Shown: positions 9,527 through 18,015, counted from the first letter of the stretch. The stretch is 61,048 nucleotides of DNA from an uncultured Candidatus Melainabacteria bacterium (GCA_934757155.1 CAKVLI010000009.1:1-61048), one strand, 5' to 3'. The notes: generated by a model from the sequence alone, not told the origin. Translations and numbers: made by a program.

Positions 9527-9544
9527 CTTATTTAAAATCAGTAA

Positions 9545-10303
9545 TTAAACTAACTCAACTGTGTATAGAGCGTTCTTTTCAGCAATTTCAACAAGGCTTT
9601 TTGAAACAGCAATCATAGAGATTTCTGAATCAAGCTTGTTTACGCAAGAACCACAACCGATAGCAGACGCGCCTGCTGCAAATGCTAATGCAGCTGTTGT
9701 AGGGTTAATGCCTGTTGCTGTCATAATAGGAAGCTCAATGTTGCGTGAGAGTTCAATTGTGTTAGAGATTGTTAATTCTGCTCTTTCAACCAAACCTCTT
9801 GCACCGTTTGAAGGATGTTCGTTAGTGAAATGTCCTTCTGTTTGAATTAAGTCGATACCTAAAGCTTCAAGCTCTCTTGCAAGGTTAACTTGTTCTCCGA
9901 TTTCTAATTCGCCAGGGATTGTTACGCAGAAGAATACATCTTCTCCGGCGATAAGTTCTTTTGTTCTTTTTGCAAGACCCAAAACTTGTTCAGCGTTGAA
10001 GCTCAAACCTTTTTTGTAAAGTGCATCAAAGTTTCCGAGTTCAATTGCGTCAGCACCGAGTGCAACAGCGTGAACCAATTCTTCCGGAACTACTGATGAA
10101 ACAAATACAGGTAAGTCAGTCATATTTCTTACCATAGAGATTATATCCGGATTAGCGCAAATATCTACAGCGTGTGCGCCTGCTTTGTCAGCAGCCATAA
10201 CAACTTTTTTTACGCTTTCCGCATCAAAATTATCAATACCGGCGATGATTTTTACAGCTCTTTTTTCGTCTAAAGCTCTTTTAAAACTTTCAATTCTTGA
10301 CAT
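9545..10303 (-). CDS. ycf23: Ycf23 / DUF561 family TIM-barrel protein
   Basis: A 252-residue soluble protein matching Ycf23 (DUF561), a family of cyanobacteria and algal plastids with a TIM-barrel-like layout. Visible family features include KIIAGIDNF near the N-terminus, ADAIELGNFD, GIDLIQTEGH and the C-terminal phosphate-loop-like ASAIGCGSCVN. Its biochemical role is not established. It has its own promoter and terminator, so it appears monocistronic. It is one of the best lineage markers in the window. Confidence 0.9.
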   Translation of the reverse strand: MSRIESFKRALDEKRAVKIIAGIDNFDAESVKKVVMAADKAGAHAVDICANPDIISMVRNMTDLPVFVSSVVPEELVHAVALGADAIELGNFDALYKKGLSFNAEQVLGLAKRTKELIAGEDVFFCVTIPGELEIGEQVNLARELEALGIDLIQTEGHFTNEHPSNGARGLVERAELTISNTIELSRNIELPIMTATGINPTTAALAFAAGASAIGCGSCVNKLDSEISMIAVSKSLVEIAEKNALYTVELV

Positions 10304-10343
10304 GTCTTTCTCCTTCTTTGTGTCGATTGTGACTTTTTTGTCT

Positions 10344-10372
10344 ATTATACATTAAAGTTTGAAAACATACAA
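10344..10372 (-). promoter_or_regulatory. Predicted ycf23 promoter
   Basis: TTGTAT (10372-10367) and a perfect TATAAT (10349-10344) are separated by 17 bases on the minus strand. The predicted leader is about 35 bases and ends in a GAAGGAG ribosome site. Confidence 0.65.
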
Positions 10373-10460
10373 GAGATATTCTTTTGTTTATCTTGTTTTT
10401 ACCGTATTTGGTGATTGTGTTTTTTCACTAAAAACTCAAATAATACAATGAGGTTTTGAT

Positions 10461-11108
10461 ATGAAAAAATTTTTAATAACTTGTCTATATGCTGTATCCC
10501 TTCCTGTTTTTGCGTTTGACAGGGATGAAGCTGCAACAATATCTTTATACGAGAAAATTAATCCGGCTATTGTTTGCGTTGATTCTCAAATATCAGACGG
10601 AATGTCCTGTGGTACAGGTTGTGTTATAGATAAACGCGGAATTATTTTAACCAGTGCGCATGTAGTTGATGTGGGTAAAAGTGTTGTAGTTACAATGGCT
10701 AATGGACAAAATTATGAAGCAAAAGTTATCAAAAAATTTGGTGAAAATAAAGACATAGCACTCCTTAAAATTAACGTACCGAGAGATTTGCAGACAGTAA
10801 AACTTGGTGATTCAGAAAAAATTAAAGTGGGGCAAAAAGTTCTTGCTATCGGAAATCCGTTTGGGTTTAACGGCACTTTGACGCAAGGAATAATTTCAAG
10901 AATTGATTATTCTAAAAATCGAATTCAAACAGATGCGGCGATAAATCCGGGGTCTTCTGGTGGTCCGCTTTTAAATAAGAACGGAGAAATTATTGGGATA
11001 AATCAAGCTATTTTTAACCCTGATAATAATATTTCAAATATCGGAATAGGCTTTGCTATACCGATAAATTTAGTAAAAGAATACCTCCAAGAGGTGGATA
11101 ATACTTGA
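10461..11108 (+). CDS. Exported Deg/HtrA-type serine protease without PDZ domain
   Basis: A 215-residue trypsin-fold protease with an N-terminal signal peptide (cleavage expected near VFAFD), so periplasmic. The catalytic triad is visible: H67 in TSAHVV, D98 in KDIALLKI and S166 in NPGSSGGPL. DegP/HhoA proteins usually have one or two PDZ domains after the protease domain; this one stops at the end of the protease domain. A GAGG ribosome site precedes the ATG. It leads a plus-strand series of envelope genes. Confidence 0.92.
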   Translation: MKKFLITCLYAVSLPVFAFDRDEAATISLYEKINPAIVCVDSQISDGMSCGTGCVIDKRGIILTSAHVVDVGKSVVVTMANGQNYEAKVIKKFGENKDIALLKINVPRDLQTVKLGDSEKIKVGQKVLAIGNPFGFNGTLTQGIISRIDYSKNRIQTDAAINPGSSGGPLLNKNGEIIGINQAIFNPDNNISNIGIGFAIPINLVKEYLQEVDNT

Positions 11109-11132
11109 TAATTCTTAAACAGGCATTATAAT
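11105..11132 (+). promoter_or_regulatory. Predicted promoter giving a leaderless mRNA
   Basis: TTGATA (11105-11110), a 16-base spacer and TATAAT (11127-11132) are followed by only 7 bases before the ATG at 11140. Transcription should therefore begin at or next to the start codon. No ribosome site is visible. The -35 box overlaps the stop of the protease gene. Confidence 0.65.
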
Positions 11133-11139
11133 AGAATGT

Positions 11140-11718
11140 ATGTTTAAAAGATTTTTGGTAACAGCAATATTATTTTTATTTGCAGCGGTTTGTTATGCAG
11201 AGCCAGCACTAAGAGATTATGATGAATACAGAATCCCTGCTGGGTATAATATTCCTATTATGTCATTACAGGAGTTTTCTACTGCATATACTGAAGAAGG
11301 TGAACAATTGAAGTTCGTAACGACTTCAGATATTTACTTATATGACAAGACTGTAATTCCTAAAGGTTCAAGACTTACCGGATATATTGAGAAGAAAAAC
11401 GAACCTATTCGCGGTACAAATGCTGCGATGAAAGTTTTTATAAACAAAATGTATTTGCCGGATGGTTTTGAAATTCCGATAAAAGCATATATCTATTCTG
11501 CTAATGATAATACAATCGGTGGGGAATTGACTCCGCCATTAACGTATAATAAAATTCCTCATTATCAACGTTGGTCAATGTTCAGAGCAATGGGCGTTTT
11601 ACAATATGTTCCGGGCGATCAGCGTAAAATGGGCGAACACGTAACAATTTCGTCAGGTGCAAATCTTACAATGGTATTGGTTGCGCCGATATTTATGACA
11701 CATACCTTAATAAATTGA
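11140..11718 (+). CDS. Exported protein with VirB10/TrbI-like core pattern
   Basis: A 192-residue protein with a signal peptide (residues 1-20, ending VCYAE) and no membrane segment after it. The core reads IPAG...YTEEGEQL...SDIYLYDKTVIPKGSRLTGYI...LPDGFEIPI, a pattern like the C-terminal barrel domain of VirB10/TrbI proteins. It is a paralogue of the next gene, which has the same sequence of motifs. Function unknown; a periplasmic or outer-membrane-associated role is inferred from the signal peptide and from the TonB/ExbBD genes downstream. Confidence 0.8.
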   Translation: MFKRFLVTAILFLFAAVCYAEPALRDYDEYRIPAGYNIPIMSLQEFSTAYTEEGEQLKFVTTSDIYLYDKTVIPKGSRLTGYIEKKNEPIRGTNAAMKVFINKMYLPDGFEIPIKAYIYSANDNTIGGELTPPLTYNKIPHYQRWSMFRAMGVLQYVPGDQRKMGEHVTISSGANLTMVLVAPIFMTHTLIN

Positions 11719-11742
11719 CAAATTGTCAGGAGATTATAAAAT
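11715..11742 (+). promoter_or_regulatory. Predicted promoter with palindrome over the -35 box
   Basis: A consensus TTGACA (11715-11720), a 16-base spacer and TAAAAT (11737-11742) precede the 249-residue gene. The -35 box is embedded in a palindrome, TGACAA-A-TTGTCA (11716-11728), which also covers the stop codon of the previous gene. The palindrome may be an operator. Confidence 0.5.
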
Positions 11743-11804
11743 ATTATATGGGTGAGCATGTTATTTAAACATGCAATGCAGACTAACCGGAGAGAGAGGA
11801 AAAA

Positions 11805-12554
11805 ATGAATAAGAAAGCGCTAACAGTTTTGATGCTTATGGCTATTACAATGGGCGATGTAGTTTTTGCTGCAACAAATTATTCATATCAACCTTCTCAG
11901 GCTACGATGAACAATTCATATGTACAACAACCTTTACAAAGTGTTTATCCTCAAAATAATACTTTGAGAGGTAACGTTGTAATGGTTCCTTCCGGCGTTT
12001 CTATGAAAGCAGCATTAACTGCTCCGTTATCGTCAGAATATACAACGACAGGTCAATCTGTCAGCTTGGCTTTAAATTCTGATTTTTATTACGATGGAAA
12101 ACTTATTGCTCCAGCAGGAAGTACTGTTTACGGTACTGTTATAGAAGCTTCTAAAGCTAAGCGTGGAAGTATTAATGGAAAACTTTGTGTAAGATTTAAT
12201 CAATTGTTCACGCCTTATGGAACTCAAATCCCGATATCTGCAGTTATTAAGACAGATGATATGACAGGCGTTTTGCAAGGCGGTACAAAAATGGATGTTG
12301 CAAAAGAATATGGTAAAGATGCTGCTGTTGGTGCAACTGCAGGCGCATTGTCAGGACTTGTATTTGGTGCTCTAGCCGGTGGTAATGTCGGGAGAGGAGC
12401 TGCTTTGGGTACAGCAGTAGGTGCGGGCGGTGGCGTTGCAAAGTCTGTATGGGATAAAGGTAATGATGTTGAAATACCTGCGGGTGCATTAGTTGATATA
12501 ATGTTGATGCAGCCGATAACGGTCAATTCTTCATCATATCAGTATGAAAATTAG
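11805..12554 (+). CDS. Exported VirB10-like protein with glycine zipper
   Basis: A 249-residue protein with a signal peptide (ending VVFAA). The middle repeats the pattern of the previous gene (VPSGVSMKAALTAPL, NSDFYYDGKLIAPAGSTVYG, PYGTQIPISAVI). It is followed by a glycine-zipper segment, about residues 168-208, rich in GxxxG (AGALSGLVFGALAGG), that could insert in a membrane or oligomerise, and then by a short beta-rich end. A ribosome site (GAGAGAGGA) precedes the ATG. It sits directly before tonB, so a role in an energised envelope complex is plausible. Not recognised as a named family. Confidence 0.8.
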   Translation: MNKKALTVLMLMAITMGDVVFAATNYSYQPSQATMNNSYVQQPLQSVYPQNNTLRGNVVMVPSGVSMKAALTAPLSSEYTTTGQSVSLALNSDFYYDGKLIAPAGSTVYGTVIEASKAKRGSINGKLCVRFNQLFTPYGTQIPISAVIKTDDMTGVLQGGTKMDVAKEYGKDAAVGATAGALSGLVFGALAGGNVGRGAALGTAVGAGGGVAKSVWDKGNDVEIPAGALVDIMLMQPITVNSSSYQYEN

Positions 12555-12622
12555 CAGATAGGATAATTTAAAATACGTGAAGACAGATTATTCTGTATTT
12601 GTATTAAAAGAGAGATGAGACA

Positions 12623-13813
12623 GTGTCATTAATTAGTAAAAAAAGTTTTATACTAGACGAAGAAGAGGAAAACAAAGAACCTTATAAACTTCCGGAGCTT
12701 GTAACAAGCAAGCCAGAGGTTATACCGATTAAAGATTCTTTCCTCATCTCAACAGCTTTGCATCCTGCGGTAGTGTTGTTAATTTGGTTGATTTCATTTA
12801 TATTAGCTTTGGCAGGTATTCATTTATTTGAATTTGGAAAGATTAAGCCTCAACCAAAAAGAGATATTGAGTTTGTACTTGTAGATAAACCGGGCACTCC
12901 GCGAGATATGAATACAAAGAATCGTGCGGATATAAATTCAAGAAGCGGTGGTATTAATGACCCTAAAAGAAAAGTGTCTATGCCTTCTGCACCTAAAAAA
13001 CAAGCAAAACCTTCCGCTGCTGCAAGCAGTGCAAATAAATTAATAAAAAAACAACAGCAGCAAGCTCATAAACAAGCTATCGCGAAAACTAAAACACAGC
13101 AAAATACTCAGCCGAAGAAAACGCCTGCGGCAAAGCCGGCGCAACAACCTTCGGCAGTTAATAAGCCTTCACCGGCAAAACCGGCTCCACCAAGTGCAAG
13201 ACCGAGTGCAAATCCGATTTCTGCACCGACCCCTGTAGCTAAACCGTCAACACCGTTTAGTGTACCTGCACCAAAGGGTGCGCCTGTCGGTAAGACTTTA
13301 TCAACAGGACCTATAGGTGGTACAGGATCTGCCGGAACTGCAAAATCCGGTGGTTCTTATTCATCCGGCACAGGTAGTTATGCACCAAGACCGTCGTTGT
13401 CACCTTCATCAGGTGGTGGTAGCGGAACTCTTGCCAGAGGTTCATCAGGCGGCGGCACAGGCAATGTCGGTAATCCTGGAGGTGGCGGTGGTGCTCCCGG
13501 TATTGATGCTCTCAGAGAACCTGACTTTGGTCCTTACATGAGAGAGCTTCAACGCAGAATTAAATTAAACTGGGATCCTCCAAAGGGTAATGAAAGTAAA
13601 ACAGTAGTTTTGTTATTTAAAATTGCAAAAGATGGCAGATTGTTGTCTTGCAGAGTACATCGTTCATCCGGACTGCCAACAGCCGATCAGGCTGCTTTAA
13701 AAGCGGTTGAACTTACGGCTCCGTTCAGACCATTGCCGGCAGATTTTAAAGGACAAAGTATAGATATCCAATTTACGTTCGACTATAGAGTGTTTGGAGC
13801 ATCAAGGTATTAA
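12623..13813 (+). CDS. tonB: TonB-family energy transducer
   Basis: A 396-residue protein with one N-terminal membrane helix (about residues 48-68), a long periplasmic linker rich in Pro, Ala, Lys, Ser and then Gly, and a C-terminal TonB domain (RELQRRIKLNWDPPKG ... DGRLLSCRVHRSSG). TonB couples the ExbB/ExbD proton channel to outer-membrane transporters; a TolA-like role is possible. The start is a GTG at 12623: the nearby ATG at 12615 is out of frame and stops at once, and GAGATGA lies upstream as ribosome site. Confidence 0.9.
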   Translation: MSLISKKSFILDEEEENKEPYKLPELVTSKPEVIPIKDSFLISTALHPAVVLLIWLISFILALAGIHLFEFGKIKPQPKRDIEFVLVDKPGTPRDMNTKNRADINSRSGGINDPKRKVSMPSAPKKQAKPSAAASSANKLIKKQQQQAHKQAIAKTKTQQNTQPKKTPAAKPAQQPSAVNKPSPAKPAPPSARPSANPISAPTPVAKPSTPFSVPAPKGAPVGKTLSTGPIGGTGSAGTAKSGGSYSSGTGSYAPRPSLSPSSGGGSGTLARGSSGGGTGNVGNPGGGGGAPGIDALREPDFGPYMRELQRRIKLNWDPPKGNESKTVVLLFKIAKDGRLLSCRVHRSSGLPTADQAALKAVELTAPFRPLPADFKGQSIDIQFTFDYRVFGASRY

Positions 13814-13845
13814 AGAAAATAAACAGAAGATAAAGGGGAAATATT

Positions 13846-14496
13846 ATGGATTTATTATTACATTCAATTCAACTAGATTGGCCGGTATTGTTACCAATAT
13901 TATTATGCTCAATTTTAACGATTATGGTAGCAATCGACAGAGCTGCTTTTTACAACTCAAATAAAAGAAATGTTATTGAATTTATTCCGAGATTGCAAAA
14001 AGAATTAACAAAGAATAATCTTATGGGTGCTCAAAATCTTGCAGTTCAATGCGGTGGTATTATTGGTGAAGTTACAGAAGAAGCTGTTAGAATTTTTTCT
14101 GAACAGAAAAAAGGTTTTTCACGTTCTTTTGATATTGCATCTGCCCTTGCTACAAGAAAACTCGAGCACCGTTTAACAATTTTAGGTACAATTGGTGGTG
14201 TTGCACCGTTCCTAGGTTTATTTGGTACAGTTGTAAGAATTCTTTATACATTCCAAGATTTGGCATCACAAGGTAACCAATCTGCTGCGGTCGCTATGGG
14301 TATCGGTTCAGCTTTGATTGCTACGGCATTTGGTCTTGGTGTTGCGATTGTTGCTGTTGTATGCTATAACACTTTTCAATCTACAGTTAAGAGATTTGAA
14401 GATGACTTCCAGTTAATCAAACTCTTGTTCTTGAGCTTTGTTGACTCAGAAGATGAGCCTGCTATGCAATCAAAATCAAGCGTTGCATTAGGCTAA
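13846..14496 (+). CDS. exbB: ExbB/TolQ proton-channel protein
   Basis: A 216-residue MotA/TolQ/ExbB family protein with three membrane segments and the family core LGTIGGVAPFLGLFGTV followed by an Ala/Gly-rich third helix (ATAFGLGVAIVAVV). It forms the inner-membrane proton channel with ExbD. Good ribosome site (AAGGGG), 32 bases after tonB. Confidence 0.93.
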   Translation: MDLLLHSIQLDWPVLLPILLCSILTIMVAIDRAAFYNSNKRNVIEFIPRLQKELTKNNLMGAQNLAVQCGGIIGEVTEEAVRIFSEQKKGFSRSFDIASALATRKLEHRLTILGTIGGVAPFLGLFGTVVRILYTFQDLASQGNQSAAVAMGIGSALIATAFGLGVAIVAVVCYNTFQSTVKRFEDDFQLIKLLFLSFVDSEDEPAMQSKSSVALG

Positions 14497-14517
14497 GATA
14501 ATTATTAAGGTAAAATT

Positions 14518-15042
14518 ATGGCTATAAAATCAGGTAAAAATGCATTATTTACAGAGATTAATATCACACCGCTAACGGATATTTTCCTTGTGCTGTTGAT
14601 TATTATGATGGTGGTTGCTCCGACTTTTCAATCAGTAGACAATTCAATTACGATACCGGAAGTCAACAGCGGGACATCAATTGAACAGGGAAAAGTTACT
14701 GTGTCTGTAACTAAGGATGGTTCTGTTTATGTAGGTGACAGAAAATCCTCTTTATCTTCTTTGGTTGCTGATTTAGAAGCGGTTAAAGGTGATGCGGAAA
14801 ATCCTGAAGTAGTCGTAAAAGCTGATGAAAAGGTTAAAAGTTCAATTATTATGTCGATTATGGATGCTGCACAGGATGCTCATTATAAAAAATTAATTGT
14901 TGCCGGTGAACCTTTGAATAAAAAAGATCAGAAGAAACTTGAAGAAGAGACTTCCACCGCTAATTATACGTCAAATAATACGGTGGAAGGTGCTACAACT
15001 CCACTTCCAAGTGATAATGAATATGAGAATTGGAGCGAATAA
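14518..15042 (+). CDS. exbD: ExbD/TolR protein, first copy
   Basis: A 174-residue protein with one N-terminal membrane helix in the family motif INITPLTDIFLVLLIIMMV, where the Asp is the proton-carrying residue. A periplasmic domain follows. The C-terminus has an extra acidic, Thr/Asn-rich tail of about 35 residues not seen in the second copy. Its stop overlaps the next start by one base. Confidence 0.93.
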   Translation: MAIKSGKNALFTEINITPLTDIFLVLLIIMMVVAPTFQSVDNSITIPEVNSGTSIEQGKVTVSVTKDGSVYVGDRKSSLSSLVADLEAVKGDAENPEVVVKADEKVKSSIIMSIMDAAQDAHYKKLIVAGEPLNKKDQKKLEEETSTANYTSNNTVEGATTPLPSDNEYENWSE

Positions 15043-15422
15043 TGCGTGACAGTTTTAACGAGATTAATATTACACCGCTGACAGATATCTTTTTGGTTCT
15101 GTTAATTATAATGATGGTAATTGCTCCTTTGCTTGATCAGCAGGGGTTAAATCTGGCTGTACCTGAAGTTGTGAATGAAGAACAGATTAAAAAAGATGCT
15201 AAAATTATGAATGTTGTTGTAACTCAGGATAACAAGTTTATGTGGGAAGGGCAAGAGGTTCAGGCTGACGGTTTGGAACAGCTATTCACTGCTCACGCTA
15301 AAGACTTTCCGGATGGTTTACTTATTCAAGCTGATGATGATTCGGAACACGGCGCAATCGTAAAAGTTATGGATAGCGCAAGAAATGTCGGGATTACGAG
15401 CATTTCACTTTCTCGAGGTTAG
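15042..15422 (+). CDS. exbD: ExbD/TolR protein, second copy
   Basis: A 126-residue ExbD/TolR protein sharing INITPLTDIFLVLLIIMMV with the gene before it, including the key Asp. I use the ATG at 15042, coupled to the preceding stop (TAATG) with a GGAG ribosome site; a TTG at 15030 would add four residues within the previous gene. Two different ExbD genes after one ExbB suggest a mixed channel or two alternative partners. Confidence 0.92.
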   Translation: MRDSFNEINITPLTDIFLVLLIIMMVIAPLLDQQGLNLAVPEVVNEEQIKKDAKIMNVVVTQDNKFMWEGQEVQADGLEQLFTAHAKDFPDGLLIQADDDSEHGAIVKVMDSARNVGITSISLSRG

Positions 15423-15423
15423 T

Positions 15424-16272
15424 CTATTTTATTAACTTCAAGCAGACGTCATCAAATATATTCACAGGCTTGATTCCTAATTTTGCCTGTGTTTTTGCAT
15501 CTTCAAGAATTTTTATATGTTCTATGAAATCCACTCTTTTAGGGTTCTGTTTGAGGATATTTAATAGGTAGTTTTGAATACTTTCCAGCACGGTTTGAGC
15601 AGAGTTTTCCTTTGCCAGGTCTTGAAGTTTTTGTGAAATATCAAACACATCTTTTCTGTCGAAAGTCCAGTAGTTTTCAAAAACTCCGTTTATTAAATTG
15701 TATTCGTATTTTATGCTATCAGCTCCTGCAGGTACAAAGAAACACTGGCATCTTGATATTATTGTCGGAAGCAGGTCATCAATATATCTGCACAAAAATA
15801 TAAAAGTCACACCACTTTGCGGTTCTTCAATGATTTTTAGAAGAGAATTCGCTGTTTCAGCTTGAAAATTCTGCTGATTCAACCCTGAAATATTTCCCTC
15901 ATCATCTCTGTCACAGAAAATAAATACTCTGTGAAATTCTGAATCACTCATTAAGCGTTCTTTTATTAATGCGGATTGTTTAATTGAAATTACTGTTTTT
16001 GAATCGTCATCTTCCGGTTTGTTATCCAATCTTGAAATTGTCATGACAGCCGGATGAGAGTCTTCTCTAATCCATTTGCAATTAAGACATTGACAATCAT
16101 CAGCTTTGTTTTCCTTGCAGTTTAATAGACGCGCAATTTCTTTTGCCAAAGTGTATTGTGACTCTAAATCGTTACCGTAAAACAATAAACTTTGTGGCAT
16201 CGGACGTGAATTTGAAGTTAGTGCTTGTGTAAAATAGTTTGTTAAAAACGGATACTTATCTGATAAGAGCAC
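15424..16272 (-). CDS. holB: DNA polymerase III delta-prime subunit
   Basis: A 282-residue clamp-loader subunit. Features are the degenerate P-loop FYGNDLESQYT normal for delta-prime, the zinc-binding cysteines C52, C60, C62 and C65, the LLKIIEEP segment and the SRC motif (ISRCQCF). It overlaps the end of holA by 17 bases, so the two clamp-loader genes are co-expressed. It ends one base from the convergent exbD gene. Confidence 0.93.
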   Translation of the reverse strand: MLLSDKYPFLTNYFTQALTSNSRPMPQSLLFYGNDLESQYTLAKEIARLLNCKENKADDCQCLNCKWIREDSHPAVMTISRLDNKPEDDDSKTVISIKQSALIKERLMSDSEFHRVFIFCDRDDEGNISGLNQQNFQAETANSLLKIIEEPQSGVTFIFLCRYIDDLLPTIISRCQCFFVPAGADSIKYEYNLINGVFENYWTFDRKDVFDISQKLQDLAKENSAQTVLESIQNYLLNILKQNPKRVDFIEHIKILEDAKTQAKLGIKPVNIFDDVCLKLIK

Positions 16273-17221
16273 ATTCCACCTCCGAATTTATATCAAGTGC
16301 CTCTGCGGACTTGATTTTCCACTCAGCATTGTATAAGTTTTGCTTTAGATTAACTAAATCTGAAGCTTTTGTATTCTTCAATTTTGTTAAAGTTTGTTTG
16401 ACTACAAATTCGTGCATGCCTGTGAGTTTTGAAAGCTCCATAGGAGAACAGCTTGAAGATTTAGTTTTTATAATAATCCATTTTCTTAGCATTGTCTGAA
16501 TTGCAGCTAAAATTTCAAGCGGATGCTTTCTGTCCGTTAGTTTTTTGAACTCCAAAAGCGCTCTGTCTTTTTGGTTTTTCATTATCAATTCTGTTATGTT
16601 GAACAAATCCTCATTAGAAATCGCGATTTCTTCGACCATTTTTTTTGTAACGACTTTTTCCGGATAAGCAATAAGTTTCAGTTTATCCAATTCTCCGTCA
16701 AACTGTCGAAGGTTGTTTCCGATATGTTCAATAAGCAGTGAAACTGCGTCTTCTTTGAGTGACAAGTCTTTTTTCTTGGCTCTTTTTTTTATCCAATCAG
16801 CAATTTCCGCGGTTTTGTATGTTTTGAAAACAGGAAATTCGCGAGAATTAAACTTGCTCAAAATCTTGTAGAGTTTGCGTCTGCTGTCGATTTTCTTGCC
16901 TTCGTCTCTTGGCAGACATACAACAAAAACGATGTCCAAAGAATCAGGATTGTTTTTCAATGCGTCTTCAATGTCAGCAAGCTCGGAATCTTCGAAATAA
17001 TTCTTTTGTGAAGAAAAATACTTATCGGCATTAATTACAACAAGCATATCACCGAACATCATCGGTGGAGTCCTCAGTGCCGTAATAAGCTCGGAGTATT
17101 CCGGGTTGTCTAACGTTTGAAAATTCATAGAAATAAAATCGGGATTGAGTTTAGAGCGCATATTCTCAATCTCGATTTCTATATTATAATCTTCATCCCC
17201 GTAAAAAAAGTATACTGCCAT
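16256..17221 (-). CDS. holA: DNA polymerase III delta subunit
   Basis: A 321-residue clamp-loader delta subunit that opens the sliding clamp. The N-terminus MAVYFFYGDEDYN matches HolA, and the helical C-terminal part (EILAAIQTMLRKW region) is the family collar domain. The ATG at 17221 lies only 6 bases after a perfect TATAAT, so the mRNA is probably leaderless. Confidence 0.93.
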   Translation of the reverse strand: MAVYFFYGDEDYNIEIEIENMRSKLNPDFISMNFQTLDNPEYSELITALRTPPMMFGDMLVVINADKYFSSQKNYFEDSELADIEDALKNNPDSLDIVFVVCLPRDEGKKIDSRRKLYKILSKFNSREFPVFKTYKTAEIADWIKKRAKKKDLSLKEDAVSLLIEHIGNNLRQFDGELDKLKLIAYPEKVVTKKMVEEIAISNEDLFNITELIMKNQKDRALLEFKKLTDRKHPLEILAAIQTMLRKWIIIKTKSSSCSPMELSKLTGMHEFVVKQTLTKLKNTKASDLVNLKQNLYNAEWKIKSAEALDINSEVECALIR

Positions 17222-17227
17222 AAGTCG

Positions 17228-17233
17228 ATTATA
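17228..17233 (-). promoter_or_regulatory. -10 box of holA, leaderless arrangement
   Basis: A perfect TATAAT on the minus strand (17233-17228) is followed by six bases and then the holA ATG at 17221. The best -35 at 17-base spacing is a weak TTAAAC. No ribosome site is present. Confidence 0.55.
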
Positions 17234-17261
17234 CTATAAACGGGAAAATTGTTTAATTATT

Positions 17262-17504
17262 TTAGATGGCTTCTAAGGCTCGATATTTTGCGGATTTTGC
17301 AACGACACCATAACAGACCATAGTTAACCTGTTATTAAGTGCCAACATTGTTTTATAACTGTCTGCGGAAGCATTCATTGCCCCCATCATATCATCTGCG
17401 GAAATTCGTGATACCAATGAATCTGCGTCGTGGTTATCTACTTTTTCCTGTGCATACTTTTCTACCAATAATTTGTCGATAAAATCTCTTGCTCCAATTG
17501 CCAT
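17262..17504 (-). CDS. Small helical protein, unknown
   Basis: An 80-residue protein, predicted mostly helical, without signal or membrane segment. A strong ribosome site (AGGAGAG) precedes the ATG. I do not recognise a family. It lies directly upstream of holA in the same direction, but holA has its own -10 box. Confidence 0.7.
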   Translation of the reverse strand: MAIGARDFIDKLLVEKYAQEKVDNHDADSLVSRISADDMMGAMNASADSYKTMLALNNRLTMVCYGVVAKSAKYRALEAI

Positions 17505-17799
17505 AGTGCGCTCTCCTATAATCTTTTTTAGTATTACTCTTTAAGCTAATCTAAGATAGAAACTTCCAGATTTCTGTTGAAACCTGTTATATTTTTTTCT
17601 CTCTTGTATATCTCTTATGTATATATAAAGTATTTACTTTTTTAAAAATTGCCTTTTTTCTTTCGAAATATTAAGTTTTGTAACATTTGATATAACTTTT
17701 TTCGAAATTTGTAACATGGCTATGGGCTTTGAGCCTGTTTGTAAAGATTTGTGATTTTTCTCTTTAATACTATATCTTTGTGATATATAATGTAGGTAT
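17505..17799. other. Intergenic region with a short direct repeat
   Basis: This roughly 300-base spacer between divergent genes is very A+T-rich. It contains two copies of a TTTCGAAAT...TTGTAACAT pattern (17661-17686 and 17699-17717) and a TATAAT at 17786-17791 facing the plus-strand small gene. The repeats could be binding sites, but nothing else is supported. Confidence 0.35.
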
Positions 17800-18015
17800 A
17801 TGTATATCGTCAAGAATCTAAAGGACTATGATTTGTCCCACAAGCAAAGGATTTTTGCTGGCTATATTAAGGATAATGTGGATTCGTATGTATGCTACGA
17901 AAAGATTACAAACCGTATGGCTATGCGTAAGTACTTCGCGCCGGACAATGACTATAACAACTATACGACTGCAATAGCAGATCCTGCGCTATTGGCATAC
18001 AGAAAAGTGTGCTAA
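17800..18015 (+). CDS. Possible small protein, unknown
   Basis: A 71-residue open frame with no signal or membrane segment and no recognised family. It starts 8 bases after a TATAAT, an arrangement also seen before confident genes here. No ribosome site is present. Codon use is compatible with coding but the length is too short for certainty; it could be an untranslated or regulatory transcript. Confidence 0.4.
   Translation: MYIVKNLKDYDLSHKQRIFAGYIKDNVDSYVCYEKITNRMAMRKYFAPDNDYNNYTTAIADPALLAYRKVC

Noticed and set aside
12224..12526. Pro/Ala-rich frames opposite the glycine-zipper gene
   Set aside because: These are reverse readings of Gly/Ala codons; the plus-strand gene has a signal peptide, ribosome site and family pattern.
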